Shown: positions 53,431 to 62,377 of the stretch, in pieces
How positions within the stretch are numbered: position 1 is the first letter of the stretch
Layout of the letters: each line of letters begins with the position of its first letter
DNA from: Methanococcoides alaskense
GTDB lineage: Archaea > Halobacteriota > Methanosarcinia > Methanosarcinales > Methanosarcinaceae
NCBI RefSeq assembly: GCF_027594145.1
Contig: NZ_JAQFFK010000003.1
Span: 682,001-746,000 of the forward strand
Length of the DNA: 64,000 nt
Reading direction: 5' to 3'
The notes under the pieces: generated by a model
Database searches by the model: none
Told to the model about the DNA's origin: nothing
The model's input: only the letters and a program-made list of their open reading frames with translations
Position numbers and translations under genes: made by a program

Positions 53431-55131
53431 TTACTTCCTTAATACAAAAGATGTTGTAGAAACAACTTCACCACCAATTTGTTCAAAAGCTCTTGCTCCT
53501 AAATGAACCATGGTATCAATACAATGATTTTGTAATATATTCACTCTCAACTTTTCAAAAGAAGAAAGAAACATCCATGATTGCATTGTGATCATTGAAG
53601 TAAAACAATTATTTGATGTGTAATCTAGACATCTTTGAATAAATACAGAAAATAAGTCACTTTTTGAATCGGGATAATCCTTTGCTACTCTTTTCTTCAA
53701 TTTAGAGTTCATTCCACTTGCATTCATATACGGCGGATTCGTCACCACACAATCATACAAGCCTGCCATCACTTTTGCCTGCTTGACAATATCATCAACG
53801 CCAAATGATACTGAAAAAGAATCTAACGATGGCTGCTCCTTAAATCGTTCGTATTCCTCATCGATCTTTGCAAAATCGAATTTAGGGAGTTTCAGGATAG
53901 AGCCGTACTCTTTGGCATCGATGAAGAAATCATAGAGGCGGTGTAATTGAGGGTATGTTGAAGCGTCTATCTGGAGATGGTTGGTTTCCTGTATGGGGCA
54001 GAGGTTTAGGTTTATCTGCTTTTTGAACAGGTCCTTATCATACTTTCTTGCCTGCATCATCAGGGCGAAGCCTGCAAGTTGGGTGGCACGGTTGTCGATC
54101 TCTAAACCGTAGAGATTATTGTTGAGGATGAGGGGGGCTATTTCTTCATCGAGGTAGCCCATGGAGTGGTAGAGTTCATAGAAAACATCGAAAGCATAGA
54201 CAAGGATATGACCAGAACCCATGGCGGGGTCGAGGAGGGTTATTTCTTCGAGATTGTGGGTTTTGTTTTCAGGGGTTGGAGATTCCTGTTCTATGAAGTA
54301 TTTGAACTTTGATTGCAGGGTTGGGTTTGGATTGGATTCAAGCCATAGTCTGCCGAGGGAGTTTTCAACCATGTACTTGACTATCCATTTAGGAGTGAAT
54401 AGTTGGGTAGCAGCAGGGATGTTCTCTTTGCTTATTTTGATGTTCTTTTTCAGGTCTTTGAACACTTCGGTCTTTCTTGGATTAACATAATCTTGATAGA
54501 TCCAACCGATGACCTCAACTTCACGCCAGTCAGCTTCATCGATGATGCCGTTAATATCGTGGATAATTGAATCGGTGTGGAGCAGGTCTGCTGGAAGCAG
54601 GAGTTCGGTGTAATCCTCAATGCGTTCGAACAGGAACGGCATGATCTCATTAAGATAATTGCAGGTCTTGAGGATAAGGTATCTGTAAAGTTCTTCGTCC
54701 TTGTTATCGGTTTTAAGGTCGAGAATGTGAGAGCGGTCAAGGTCGAGGAAATCTATGGATGTTGCCTGAGTGAAAAGTTCAGGTTCATTGTCGTGGTCGT
54801 ATGGGTCTTTGGAGGAGAACACTTTTACGGGGAGGTAAGCGTTGGCTTCCATGAATTTGAGAGCAACAAAACGGTTGAACCATGTGTATGTGACTTCATC
54901 CATCACTTGGACGTAGCCATTCTCTTCAACTGCTCTTACAAGTTGCTCACGCTGGTGCATGATCTTCTTATCTAAGACTTTGCCACCTACAATAATGGCA
55001 TCTTCTGTTGTGCTGTCCACGGGGTGGATCGTTTCGGGAGTAATACCAAGGTTAAATGCTTGGTTCTTTATTTCTGTGAGGAGCTTGTCTCTCACGGTAT
55101 TTGAAAATGCCTCTATCTTTTTCTTATCCAT
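53431..55131 (-). CDS. pglX: PglX, N-terminal methyltransferase half
   Basis: The 566-residue frame holds the adenine-N6 methylase motifs: ITLLDPAMGSGHILVYAFDV (motif I) and CVVTNPPYMNASGMNSKLKK (motif IV, NPPY), with the helical N-terminus AATQLFTPKWIVKYMVENSL. It ends in FEQIGGEVVSTTSFVLRK and TAA, a place where one-chain PglX continues as FVxRK...GTYxRL. The enzyme marks host DNA in BREX. ATG 55131 is preferred; GTG 55143 is also in frame. A 198-base gap with a small frame separates it from brxC. Confidence 0.9.
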   Translation of the reverse strand: MDKKKIEAFSNTVRDKLLTEIKNQAFNLGITPETIHPVDSTTEDAIIVGGKVLDKKIMHQREQLVRAVEENGYVQVMDEVTYTWFNRFVALKFMEANAYLPVKVFSSKDPYDHDNEPELFTQATSIDFLDLDRSHILDLKTDNKDEELYRYLILKTCNYLNEIMPFLFERIEDYTELLLPADLLHTDSIIHDINGIIDEADWREVEVIGWIYQDYVNPRKTEVFKDLKKNIKISKENIPAATQLFTPKWIVKYMVENSLGRLWLESNPNPTLQSKFKYFIEQESPTPENKTHNLEEITLLDPAMGSGHILVYAFDVFYELYHSMGYLDEEIAPLILNNNLYGLEIDNRATQLAGFALMMQARKYDKDLFKKQINLNLCPIQETNHLQIDASTYPQLHRLYDFFIDAKEYGSILKLPKFDFAKIDEEYERFKEQPSLDSFSVSFGVDDIVKQAKVMAGLYDCVVTNPPYMNASGMNSKLKKRVAKDYPDSKSDLFSVFIQRCLDYTSNNCFTSMITMQSWMFLSSFEKLRVNILQNHCIDTMVHLGARAFEQIGGEVVSTTSFVLRK

Positions 55132-55181
55132 AGTAGCTACCACTTGATTATTGTAAAATTGTTGTGTTCAATAAGAGCAAA

Positions 55182-55271
55182 TCATACGTTTTGATCTGCT
55201 TGTTCGTTTTTTAAGAATTTGTGAGCTTTGGAGGTCAGGCGATATTTTTGTTTACTGCTGCGAGGTTTCAT
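55182..55271 (-). CDS. Possible 29-residue basic peptide between brxC and pglX
   Basis: A GTGAGG site about 10 bases upstream precedes ATG 55271, which opens MKPRSSKQKYRLTSKAHKFL, KNEQADQNV and TGA. It resembles the start of a winged-helix (KYRLTSKAHKFL). It may be a small gene or a leftover of a lost one. Confidence 0.3.
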   Translation of the reverse strand: MKPRSSKQKYRLTSKAHKFLKNEQADQNV

Positions 55272-55340
55272 CGAACTTGGTCCTCACATGATTCCTCGGT
55301 TGTTAAACTTCGCAACAAATTTTAATCTGGTATTTAATAA

Positions 55341-58300
55341 TCAGAACTTAATATTACTCTCCTCAAGTATAGCAATAAGCTTAGATCTCAAACTTTCGAG
55401 ATACTTGTCAAGCTCTTCTTCAGATCGAATTGTATTCGGAGTGCGGAATACAGCATGTTCGATCATTTTTGTTCCACGAACAACAGGCATTGGATCAGGA
55501 ATACCTGACTCACCATCAACCTCAACAGGTGCCGTGGCCTCCTTAATGACCTGCAACTGTTTACTGATCTCATCAAACACTATCCTCAGCTCACCTTCAA
55601 GTCTATCAAGCTGAAGTTTCACAAAAGAACACTCATCTGAACTTGTAACATCAACTTCCAGTTTCTCAAATGGTTTTAACACAGAAAGTTTGAAGTCATT
55701 GGACAATGTCGCATGATGTCCAAATTCATCCTCTATCTCTATCTTAACACTTTCAAGTCTATCAAAGAACTGCTTCTTTAAAATCTCAAGACTTGCTTTA
55801 AGGGAGCTATCTATAGATATTTCATATCCGGTCAAAGTCTTTATTTCAGGATATGGCTGCTCAAGAGCTAATATCCTCCCAATGTCCTTAACAGCAAACT
55901 TTCCATCAGCATCAAGGAATTGCTCGTTCCTCTTGAATGAACCGATCTTCTTCGCAACCTTCCTGAAAATATCAACCTGTGGACTTCCAAAGAATCTCAT
56001 CACAGGACTTACTTTTTCTTTTAGATCATGAAGAATTACCTTATCTTCTGAAAGCTTACCAAGGAATTGAGAAGGATCAGTGATACTCAATAAACGTTTC
56101 AAAAACTTCTCATAAGCAAGAATATCTTTCTCACCTGGGTAGCGTTTCTCCTCAGCATACTTGCCAGCAATTCTCTCAACGCTTCCCATCTCTTCACTAA
56201 TTATCTCATAACAAAGATCGAAAAGGTCCTTCTCCTTATCAGGAATAGCCGTTCTATCAAACACATCTCGAAGGATCGACTTAACATCATTGATTATTTC
56301 CATTCCAGCAGGCTTACGTATCTCAAGGATCACACGTTCAGCATCATCTTTTCTTGTAAGGTATCTGGCAATTTCCTCTGGATTTCCCTGAAGCGTTGTC
56401 TTTTGGTATCTAAGTCTGATATCCTCGTTTGTAAAAAGAGTCGCAACAAGACCGGATATTGTCAGATCATTCCAGCCATATGGCTTTCCTGAAAATCTAC
56501 TCTTAACTTCCTTTAGAACAACATTATCGTTCTTTTCAGTACGAATATCCACATAATCTAAAACTTCTTTCAAAGCTCTTTTATTAGTATCTGATTTACC
56601 GATGCCATACTTTTCAAGATCATTTGATCTTAGAATCTTTAGAACATCACTATCGGAATCAAATTTTCTTGTAACATATCCATACTTACTGTAAACATTC
56701 TCAAAAAGAACATCTAATCCTTCCTTTACCCTTTCCTTGGGGTTCTTGTTCCCAATACTTGACACTTCTTTACCATGAACAAATATTCGTGCTTCAGATG
56801 CTCCATCCAATATACCTCTAACAGCAGACTCTTTAAGCCTCTCAAGGTCCTGTTTTTTATCCAATAATATACGGTGGCGAATATCGTTATCTGATCTTGA
56901 GCTGTTTTGAGTAAGATATTTGTTGATCCTCAAATATTTTTTAACTATATCTACAAAATCACTCTTTTCAGGGAAAATGAAAAGTAACGTATCCTTAGAA
57001 TCAATATTGCTTAAATTATCACCCGACAACGACCTCTGACCACTGCCTCTTGTTACCTCATCAGACATTGGGGTCAGGAATTTAACAGTAATATCTGCAT
57101 TGTTTGCAGATTTAGTTTTATCATCAAGTGCTCTATCAAAAACATATTTGCTATGCTTAACAGGACAAATATCATTAGAATTAAAAACAACATTGAAAAT
57201 ATCATCAAGGATCAAATGCCTGTCAACATCAAGGTTCTTGATCTCACGATTGATCTCCTGCTCCTCGTTGGTCAGGAATGAATAACTATCTCCTGATTTA
57301 TTGATAAGTGTCTGTCCTTCCAACTTAATCAAAGACTCAGCGACACTTTTCTTAAGTTCAAGCTTATCCTCATTAACACTCGAAACTGACAAAGCCACCA
57401 GATTCTCAAGATTTGCCTGAACATCTACCACATGACGAATCATGAACAACATCTTTAAAATATCGCAATCAGCATTGTTTAAAACATCATTTGCTTCTGC
57501 TTGTTTGATAGTACGCGTAATAATCGGGTCAAGAAAACTCTCAACGGTACTATAAAATGAAGAGAACGGCACAAGAACGCCAATTTCATTATCACAATAT
57601 TTCTCACTTGCTTCCTTGAAAGCATTAAGCATAGACCTCTCACCTTTTGCAAGGTGTTTTCCTGTATATCCAGTCTGCCTGATCTGGTCAAACACTTTCT
57701 GCAAAATAATGAACTGGTAAGGAACAAATGGATAAACATTAACAAAATCATCAGAACTAGAATACAATTTCATCTGTGCTGTGCCATTTGAGAACAATAA
57801 CAAATTCTTCAGTATGGTTTGATTATCTCCATAATATACTGAAAGCATATCCTTGTAATCATCCTTTTTATCAAGAATCCTTCTTTTGATAACCTCGTCC
57901 ACATTAGCACTGGAAAGGCTTAATCGAGTATCAAAACGTCCCTGAATTTTAGAAAAATCATAACCTTTTACTTTTTCCTGAGTAATAAGATCAATATCAG
58001 CCTGCGATGTGACAATTACCCATGCTTTCCCTACAAGTTTAGTACCAAGCTCTTCAACGATCGTTTGGAGATTCAGCATTAGCTCACTATTCGCACCAAT
58101 ATATTGTCCTATCTCGTCAATAAGGAAAATGACCTGATGATCATTTCCTTTTGAATCACAATATTTCTTCAGTTTTTCAGCAAACTTCTCAACATCAAAA
58201 TGATATGCTTGACCATCGTTATCGAAAAGTCTCTCATTAGCTTCACGACTTTGATAGCCACAATTTACCAACGCTTCAACAATATCATCCTGTTCAAAAG

Positions 58301-58913
58301 AATAGCTACTTCTCTTGTTTTCCCAAGTATCACCATTGATCTTCAAAAACTCCTCTTTAAATGAACCATAGAGACCTTTATTGTCCATATCTTCTTCCAT
58401 TTCAGCGATCCAGAAAACATCCCTGTAGTACCCTCTCTTCTCATTGAACGCACGCATCATCACATTAACAATAAGCTCATTGTCTCTGTCAACAGTACTT
58501 GCTTTAGAATCGATATTGAACAGGATGACATCTTTTGTACCATAATTGACCGATCTTTCAATGCTATCGAAAATAAGTGCATCTTCAATTTTGTCCCTGA
58601 AAAAATCAAGAGATGTTTTTCCATGTACAGTCCTATTTTCCATCAAATATGAAAGTATTTTTATGAAATGAGACTTACCTGAACCGAAAAAACCCGATAC
58701 CCAAACACCGATCTTATCAGTAGATTCCTGTGTGGCATTTAAGTATCTGGAAAAGAACTTATCAAAATGTTCCCTTGATTCTTTTGTAACAACATACTCA
58801 TCAAGTTCAGTATAAATACTGGCATCATCATCTTGATCGACCTTAATGACACCATTGATATTTCGTTTAACGTCTTTTAAAAAGAGGTCTTCTATTTTGG
58901 TTCCACTTGTCAT
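55341..58913 (-). CDS. brxC: BREX ATPase BrxC
   Basis: The 1190-residue protein has the BrxC ATPase signature: GVWVSGFFGSGKSHFIKILS (Walker A), QVIFLIDEIGQYIGANSELM (Walker B), WVIVTSQADIDLI, and the helical arms that follow (GYTGKHLAKGERSMLNAFKE; VDVQANLENLVALSVSS). Length and order match type 1 BrxC. It forms large assemblies with BrxB and PglZ. ATG 58913 follows a GTGGTAG site; GTG 58922 is also open. brxB lies 20 bases upstream and pglX downstream. Confidence 0.93.
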   Translation of the reverse strand: MTSGTKIEDLFLKDVKRNINGVIKVDQDDDASIYTELDEYVVTKESREHFDKFFSRYLNATQESTDKIGVWVSGFFGSGKSHFIKILSYLMENRTVHGKTSLDFFRDKIEDALIFDSIERSVNYGTKDVILFNIDSKASTVDRDNELIVNVMMRAFNEKRGYYRDVFWIAEMEEDMDNKGLYGSFKEEFLKINGDTWENKRSSYSFEQDDIVEALVNCGYQSREANERLFDNDGQAYHFDVEKFAEKLKKYCDSKGNDHQVIFLIDEIGQYIGANSELMLNLQTIVEELGTKLVGKAWVIVTSQADIDLITQEKVKGYDFSKIQGRFDTRLSLSSANVDEVIKRRILDKKDDYKDMLSVYYGDNQTILKNLLLFSNGTAQMKLYSSSDDFVNVYPFVPYQFIILQKVFDQIRQTGYTGKHLAKGERSMLNAFKEASEKYCDNEIGVLVPFSSFYSTVESFLDPIITRTIKQAEANDVLNNADCDILKMLFMIRHVVDVQANLENLVALSVSSVNEDKLELKKSVAESLIKLEGQTLINKSGDSYSFLTNEEQEINREIKNLDVDRHLILDDIFNVVFNSNDICPVKHSKYVFDRALDDKTKSANNADITVKFLTPMSDEVTRGSGQRSLSGDNLSNIDSKDTLLFIFPEKSDFVDIVKKYLRINKYLTQNSSRSDNDIRHRILLDKKQDLERLKESAVRGILDGASEARIFVHGKEVSSIGNKNPKERVKEGLDVLFENVYSKYGYVTRKFDSDSDVLKILRSNDLEKYGIGKSDTNKRALKEVLDYVDIRTEKNDNVVLKEVKSRFSGKPYGWNDLTISGLVATLFTNEDIRLRYQKTTLQGNPEEIARYLTRKDDAERVILEIRKPAGMEIINDVKSILRDVFDRTAIPDKEKDLFDLCYEIISEEMGSVERIAGKYAEEKRYPGEKDILAYEKFLKRLLSITDPSQFLGKLSEDKVILHDLKEKVSPVMRFFGSPQVDIFRKVAKKIGSFKRNEQFLDADGKFAVKDIGRILALEQPYPEIKTLTGYEISIDSSLKASLEILKKQFFDRLESVKIEIEDEFGHHATLSNDFKLSVLKPFEKLEVDVTSSDECSFVKLQLDRLEGELRIVFDEISKQLQVIKEATAPVEVDGESGIPDPMPVVRGTKMIEHAVFRTPNTIRSEEELDKYLESLRSKLIAILEESNIKF

Positions 58914-58933
58914 AACTACCACACATTAAACTA

Positions 58934-59499
58934 TTAAATATTGATCAACCTAAATGCTCTATAATAATTCTTAGCAGTCAGTTTTCCAAACAAACTCAGA
59001 TCAAACTCACTATATTCCCCTGGATAGAACATAACAAGGGGCGTATTATCAAACACTGGTTGTAAATTGTTCAAGATCGAATGTGACCTTATCATTGGCC
59101 ATGCCTTCCCAGCACCTGTCAGAAAAATAATATCTGGACTTTCGGCTTCTTCGACCTTGTTCATTATTGTATTTTTAAGAACATCCGGCTTTAGCATAAG
59201 TTTAAGCTTTTTGAGCAACGCATCTGAACCTTTCCTCTTTTCAAGAGCAATGATCTTCTCTTCAGGAATCTGTTGCAATATTTCAAGACAAGTATCGTAC
59301 AGATCGATATTGAGGATAGAAATGGATTCATTTTCGAGACTTGTTATGATCTTGTTGATCTTGTTTCTAACAAGAAGTTCTTTATCTGCTGGATAGTCAA
59401 ATATCCAGAATGGAATCTCATTTCCAAGCCCTCTTGCTTTTAAGAAGTCTTCTTTTTGAGCTCATCTTTTAATTGCTCTAAACGTTCCTCGAAAGTCAT
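58934..59499 (-). pseudogene. brxB: BrxB (DUF1788) with a one-base frameshift
   Basis: ATG 59499 reads MTFEERLEQLKDELKK, then hits a stop (KTS, TAA). Shifting phase at the T5 run 59453-59457 (A5 on the coding strand, one A short) restores EDFLKARGLGNEIPFWIFDY, PADKELLVRNKINKIITSL and onward to DIIFLTGAGKAWPMIRSHSI, NNLQPVFDNTPLVMFYPGEY and FGKLTAKNYYRAFRLINI. The restored 188 residues match BrxB in size and in the GxGxxWPxxRxH and FYPGxY blocks. As given, only a 114-residue C-terminal piece from TTG 59278 could be made. Sequencing error, mutation or slippage control are all possible. Confidence 0.82.
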
Positions 59500-59643
59500 T
59501 GATATCACATGTGTCTAAATTTATTTAAATGTAGTTAATTCATTTTCATTATGAAAGCATCTAATTGGTTCATATTGAGCTTTTCAAATTTGGTTCTATT
59601 TATATCGATTATAACAAATTCTGGTTAAGTATCAATTAAACTT

Positions 59644-60630
59644 TCATGCAGGCCAATAGATCTTAGCCAATGGCACCAACAACTTCGTTTCCACATCAAA
59701 CTCATCATAATTCTGAATTATCAATTCAACCAATCTATCAGAATCAATCAATGTTAACTGCTCAATGCTTCTATCTGCTTCATACTTTGCTTCCTTAGAA
59801 AAACCGCCAGTAGAAATATACAACCCCTTTCTACCTCTCAACACAGAATGAAAGCTACGAACCTCTGGTGCACCCATTTTTCCACTGCGGTGCTTTACTT
59901 CAGCCAATATTCTTGGCTCTTCCAACATCATGCCATCAGGGGAAGCTTCAATATCCTTACCTCTATCAGAACCACGTTCTGTGACCAGTGTCTTGTAACC
60001 CATTGATCTTAGAACTCCTGCGACCAGTTTTTCCATTTCTTCCCAATCAAGTGCAATTATCTTATCTTTAATGAGTTCATGAGCACGTGAGACCATATCC
60101 TCTTTCAGTTCTTCTTCGCTTATCTCTTCTAGCTCTTCATCAGGATGTGTTTTCTTTCCTTCAAGTATCTCGATGATCTCTTCTGCAGCATCATCGTTGA
60201 TCGCAAATATAGTAGTAATAGCACCGAGGCTATTTCGTGTTGAAGTTGAGAGGTCATCTCTTCTTACTTCTCCAACCCAATCAACCTTTCTTGTGTGGTA
60301 ATAGTCACTTATTTCAGTATTATATTCATAGTCAGATCGGATCAGGCCTAGAATATAGATCCTGTTCGCAGGGTCGTATGATATCACATAGTCATCTTTT
60401 TTGAAATCGAAACGGAACCTATTCATCTGGCCAGCAGCATTACTTATCTGGCTTTTCTTGGAAAAATATGTGCATGTTTGTTCAACAAGTTCTTTCACTT
60501 GATCTTTGTTTTCAACTTTGCTGATATCTCCAATATCCCATCCAATAGCAACATAGTTTTTGTTTTTGAAATCGTCTATCAGGTAAGCATTTTCGCCCGC
60601 TCTAACCATCCACATGTTTGTTTCTGACAT
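59644..60630 (-). CDS. Mrr-like type IV restriction endonuclease
   Basis: The 328-residue protein has an N-terminal PUA/EVE-like domain (WMVRAGENAYLIDDFKNKNY; VAIGWDIGDISKVENKDQVK; DYVISYDPANRIYILGLI) and a C-terminal Mrr nuclease domain: LVAGVLRSMGYKTLVTERGS, DRGKDIEASPDG with the Asp, ILAEVKHRSG with the E-x-K, and GLYISTGGFSKEAKYEADR. Such enzymes cut DNA with modified bases, which suits a locus that also modifies DNA by PglX. It lies just before the BREX operon on the same strand and may be co-transcribed. Confidence 0.9.
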   Translation of the reverse strand: MSETNMWMVRAGENAYLIDDFKNKNYVAIGWDIGDISKVENKDQVKELVEQTCTYFSKKSQISNAAGQMNRFRFDFKKDDYVISYDPANRIYILGLIRSDYEYNTEISDYYHTRKVDWVGEVRRDDLSTSTRNSLGAITTIFAINDDAAEEIIEILEGKKTHPDEELEEISEEELKEDMVSRAHELIKDKIIALDWEEMEKLVAGVLRSMGYKTLVTERGSDRGKDIEASPDGMMLEEPRILAEVKHRSGKMGAPEVRSFHSVLRGRKGLYISTGGFSKEAKYEADRSIEQLTLIDSDRLVELIIQNYDEFDVETKLLVPLAKIYWPA

Positions 60631-60655
60631 TGTTTCCCCTGTTTTTTAAATAATA

Positions 60656-60892
60656 CTAATCTGCAGCTAAGATTAAATTTCTACAGTTTCTCCTTCCAAC
60701 AATTCCCCATGTGATGGATGACAAGTAAACACCAGCACATGCTCCTAAATAAGCAGCTCCTTTAACAGCTTTATTGCCATCAACTTCTTTTATTTTTTCA
60801 CCTGCATATGCTAAACCATAATTAGTTGCATCAACGATTTTATCAACCACATCATCGTTTTGACTACTAACTGCAGGATCATCCAAATCCAA
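60656..60892 (-). CDS. Small protein with a hydrophobic helix, unknown
   Basis: The 78-residue frame begins at TTG 60892 (MDLDDPAVSSQNDDVVDKIV) and has a central small-residue helix AVKGAAYLGACAGVYLSSIT. It ends in TAG, one of the few TAG ends here; readthrough would add about 17 residues out of phase with the Mrr gene. It directly follows the DUF4429 frame. Unrecognised. Confidence 0.45.
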   Translation of the reverse strand: MDLDDPAVSSQNDDVVDKIVDATNYGLAYAGEKIKEVDGNKAVKGAAYLGACAGVYLSSITWGIVGRRNCRNLILAAD

Positions 60893-60896
60893 AACA

Positions 60897-61277
60897 TTAA
60901 TTGATTGATTGATTCAATTCATGAATACGCATTATAAATCTAACAACGAAATCATTGTTATTTTTAGTGATGACAACCGTTCCATCATCTTTATCAATCG
61001 CAAAAAAAGACAAGTAGCTTGCATCTTTGCCGATGGATATAAATCTAACATAACCTTTTTTAAAGCTACTTGCACGTCTAAAATGTATTTCTGAAATCTG
61101 GGATAAAGGCAGGGTATATTTTTCAGATAGTTTACTTCGCAGGAACTTGTGGAAGGGTAGCCGATCAACAACAAGATGATCTTCAAAAAGATTGATATGT
61201 CCATTTAATTCCTTGAACTGAAGTATTGGGTCAGGTTCATGATTAGTATTTGAAAAACGATCATTCTGAAATTTCAT
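60897..61277 (-). CDS. DUF4429/PH-like domain protein
   Basis: The 126-residue product reads QFKELNGHINLFEDHLVVDR, LPFHKFLRSKLSEKYTLPLS, QISEIHFRRASSFKKGYVRF, which is the DUF4429 pattern (a bacterial PH-like beta domain that often has a C-terminal SHOCT helix). The helix here is RFIMRIHELNQSIN. DUF4429 proteins often occur beside restriction or membrane genes with no known job. The stop is next to the start of the 78-residue frame, so the two may once have been one protein. Confidence 0.7.
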   Translation of the reverse strand: MKFQNDRFSNTNHEPDPILQFKELNGHINLFEDHLVVDRLPFHKFLRSKLSEKYTLPLSQISEIHFRRASSFKKGYVRFISIGKDASYLSFFAIDKDDGTVVITKNNNDFVVRFIMRIHELNQSIN

Positions 61278-61313
61278 TGATTCACACCTACATTATCCAA
61301 ATTTTTGCAAAAA

Positions 61314-62030
61314 TTATTTTAATGAAACAATTGATGTAATTATATCATCTAGTCCGGATTCAATATACATAATACCAAATACAGCTTCAACCATTGTCCC
61401 TTTTACATGATTAATTGTCTTTGTTTTGGCATTGGATTGATTTGGAATAAAGGGAATTCTATGATCAAACATATTCCATTTATCACATATTCTTGCTAAA
61501 TTTCCATTTGATGCAATCTTCGATCTATTTACGGACAGATCTCCAACATTAGAGATATTAGGCTGCCAAAGAACTTCTGCTAATGCTAAATCGATTGCTG
61601 CATCACCAATAAATGCTAAAACTTTGGCTGCTTCATCTAAATTTAAGTAAGGTTCAAAATTGTAATCAATGCCAGCTTTAGAATAGTATTTATTCACTTC
61701 AGCAAACAAATTTTTGATACTAGGTTGAATGAAAGATAAGACAAATAAATCGGGTTCATCAAACTTATAATTGAGATTTTGTTCCAATTCAACAAGTTTA
61801 TGTTCTTTTAAATATCGAATTGTTTCATTAATTTCTTTAATCTGATTTACCCATTTTGTGATTTTCATCTTATCGTTAATGTTATTTTCTGGAATCTGGG
61901 AGATTTGTGATTCTAATTGTTCTCCAATTGCAGGAATATCATCAAAAATTCCTTGTATATTCCATTTTAATTTTAAGCATGATTCGCCCACTTTGTTCTT
62001 CATTTGTTTTCCAGCTCCTTGTAATGGCAT
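61314..62030 (-). CDS. RNase III-like domain protein
   Basis: The 238-residue protein has a helical N-half and a C-terminal RNase III domain: LDEAAKVLAFIGDAAIDLAL (signature, with FIGDAAID like FLGDAVLx), VGDLSVNRSKIASNGNLARI, and HVKGTMVEAVFGIMYIESGL with the second acidic position. Archaea rarely have RNase III, and there is no double-stranded RNA-binding domain, so it resembles mini-RNase III types. It may cut structured or phage RNA in this defence island (inference). ATG 62003 with a GGAG site upstream is an alternative start. Confidence 0.75.
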   Translation of the reverse strand: MPLQGAGKQMKNKVGESCLKLKWNIQGIFDDIPAIGEQLESQISQIPENNINDKMKITKWVNQIKEINETIRYLKEHKLVELEQNLNYKFDEPDLFVLSFIQPSIKNLFAEVNKYYSKAGIDYNFEPYLNLDEAAKVLAFIGDAAIDLALAEVLWQPNISNVGDLSVNRSKIASNGNLARICDKWNMFDHRIPFIPNQSNAKTKTINHVKGTMVEAVFGIMYIESGLDDIITSIVSLK

Positions 62031-62377
62031 CCAACGATCAAAATTTAATTACTTTTCATTTTCAATTAGTAGACTAACAAAATCAGTCTAACTCATTTGA
62101 ACAAAATTGCTATGAAATTAAATTGCTTTTTACTACCAGTATTTTTTTATGCAATTAAATATAAAAAGATTTTAATGTATATATTACTTTTTAAATTGTT
62201 TAGTTCCTCTATGAATATTTATAATTTCGTAAATTCTAGTAAAATTCACAAACAACGAAATATAGCACTAATAAAATAATATACTTGGGTACAAATCAAA
62301 AAATATTAATACACCTCTCTATATATTACAGATGAATTATAATAATTTATTATTATTACTATGTTGAGGTAATCCAA
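62031..62377. other. Divergent promoter region
   Basis: No gene is seen; 62097-62279 is open but AT-rich and without coding signs. TATA-like CTCTCTATATATTAC at about 62313-62327 fits the promoter of the AAA ATPase gene. Confidence 0.5.

Noticed and set aside
53425-53450. A7 run at the pglX junction as a phase-variation switch
   Set aside because: The stop codon is formed by T plus the first two A of the run, so any run length still gives TAA; slippage there cannot join the halves.
62097-62279. 60-codon plus-strand frame before the AAA gene
   Set aside because: Very AT-rich, no ribosome site, composition like non-coding DNA.
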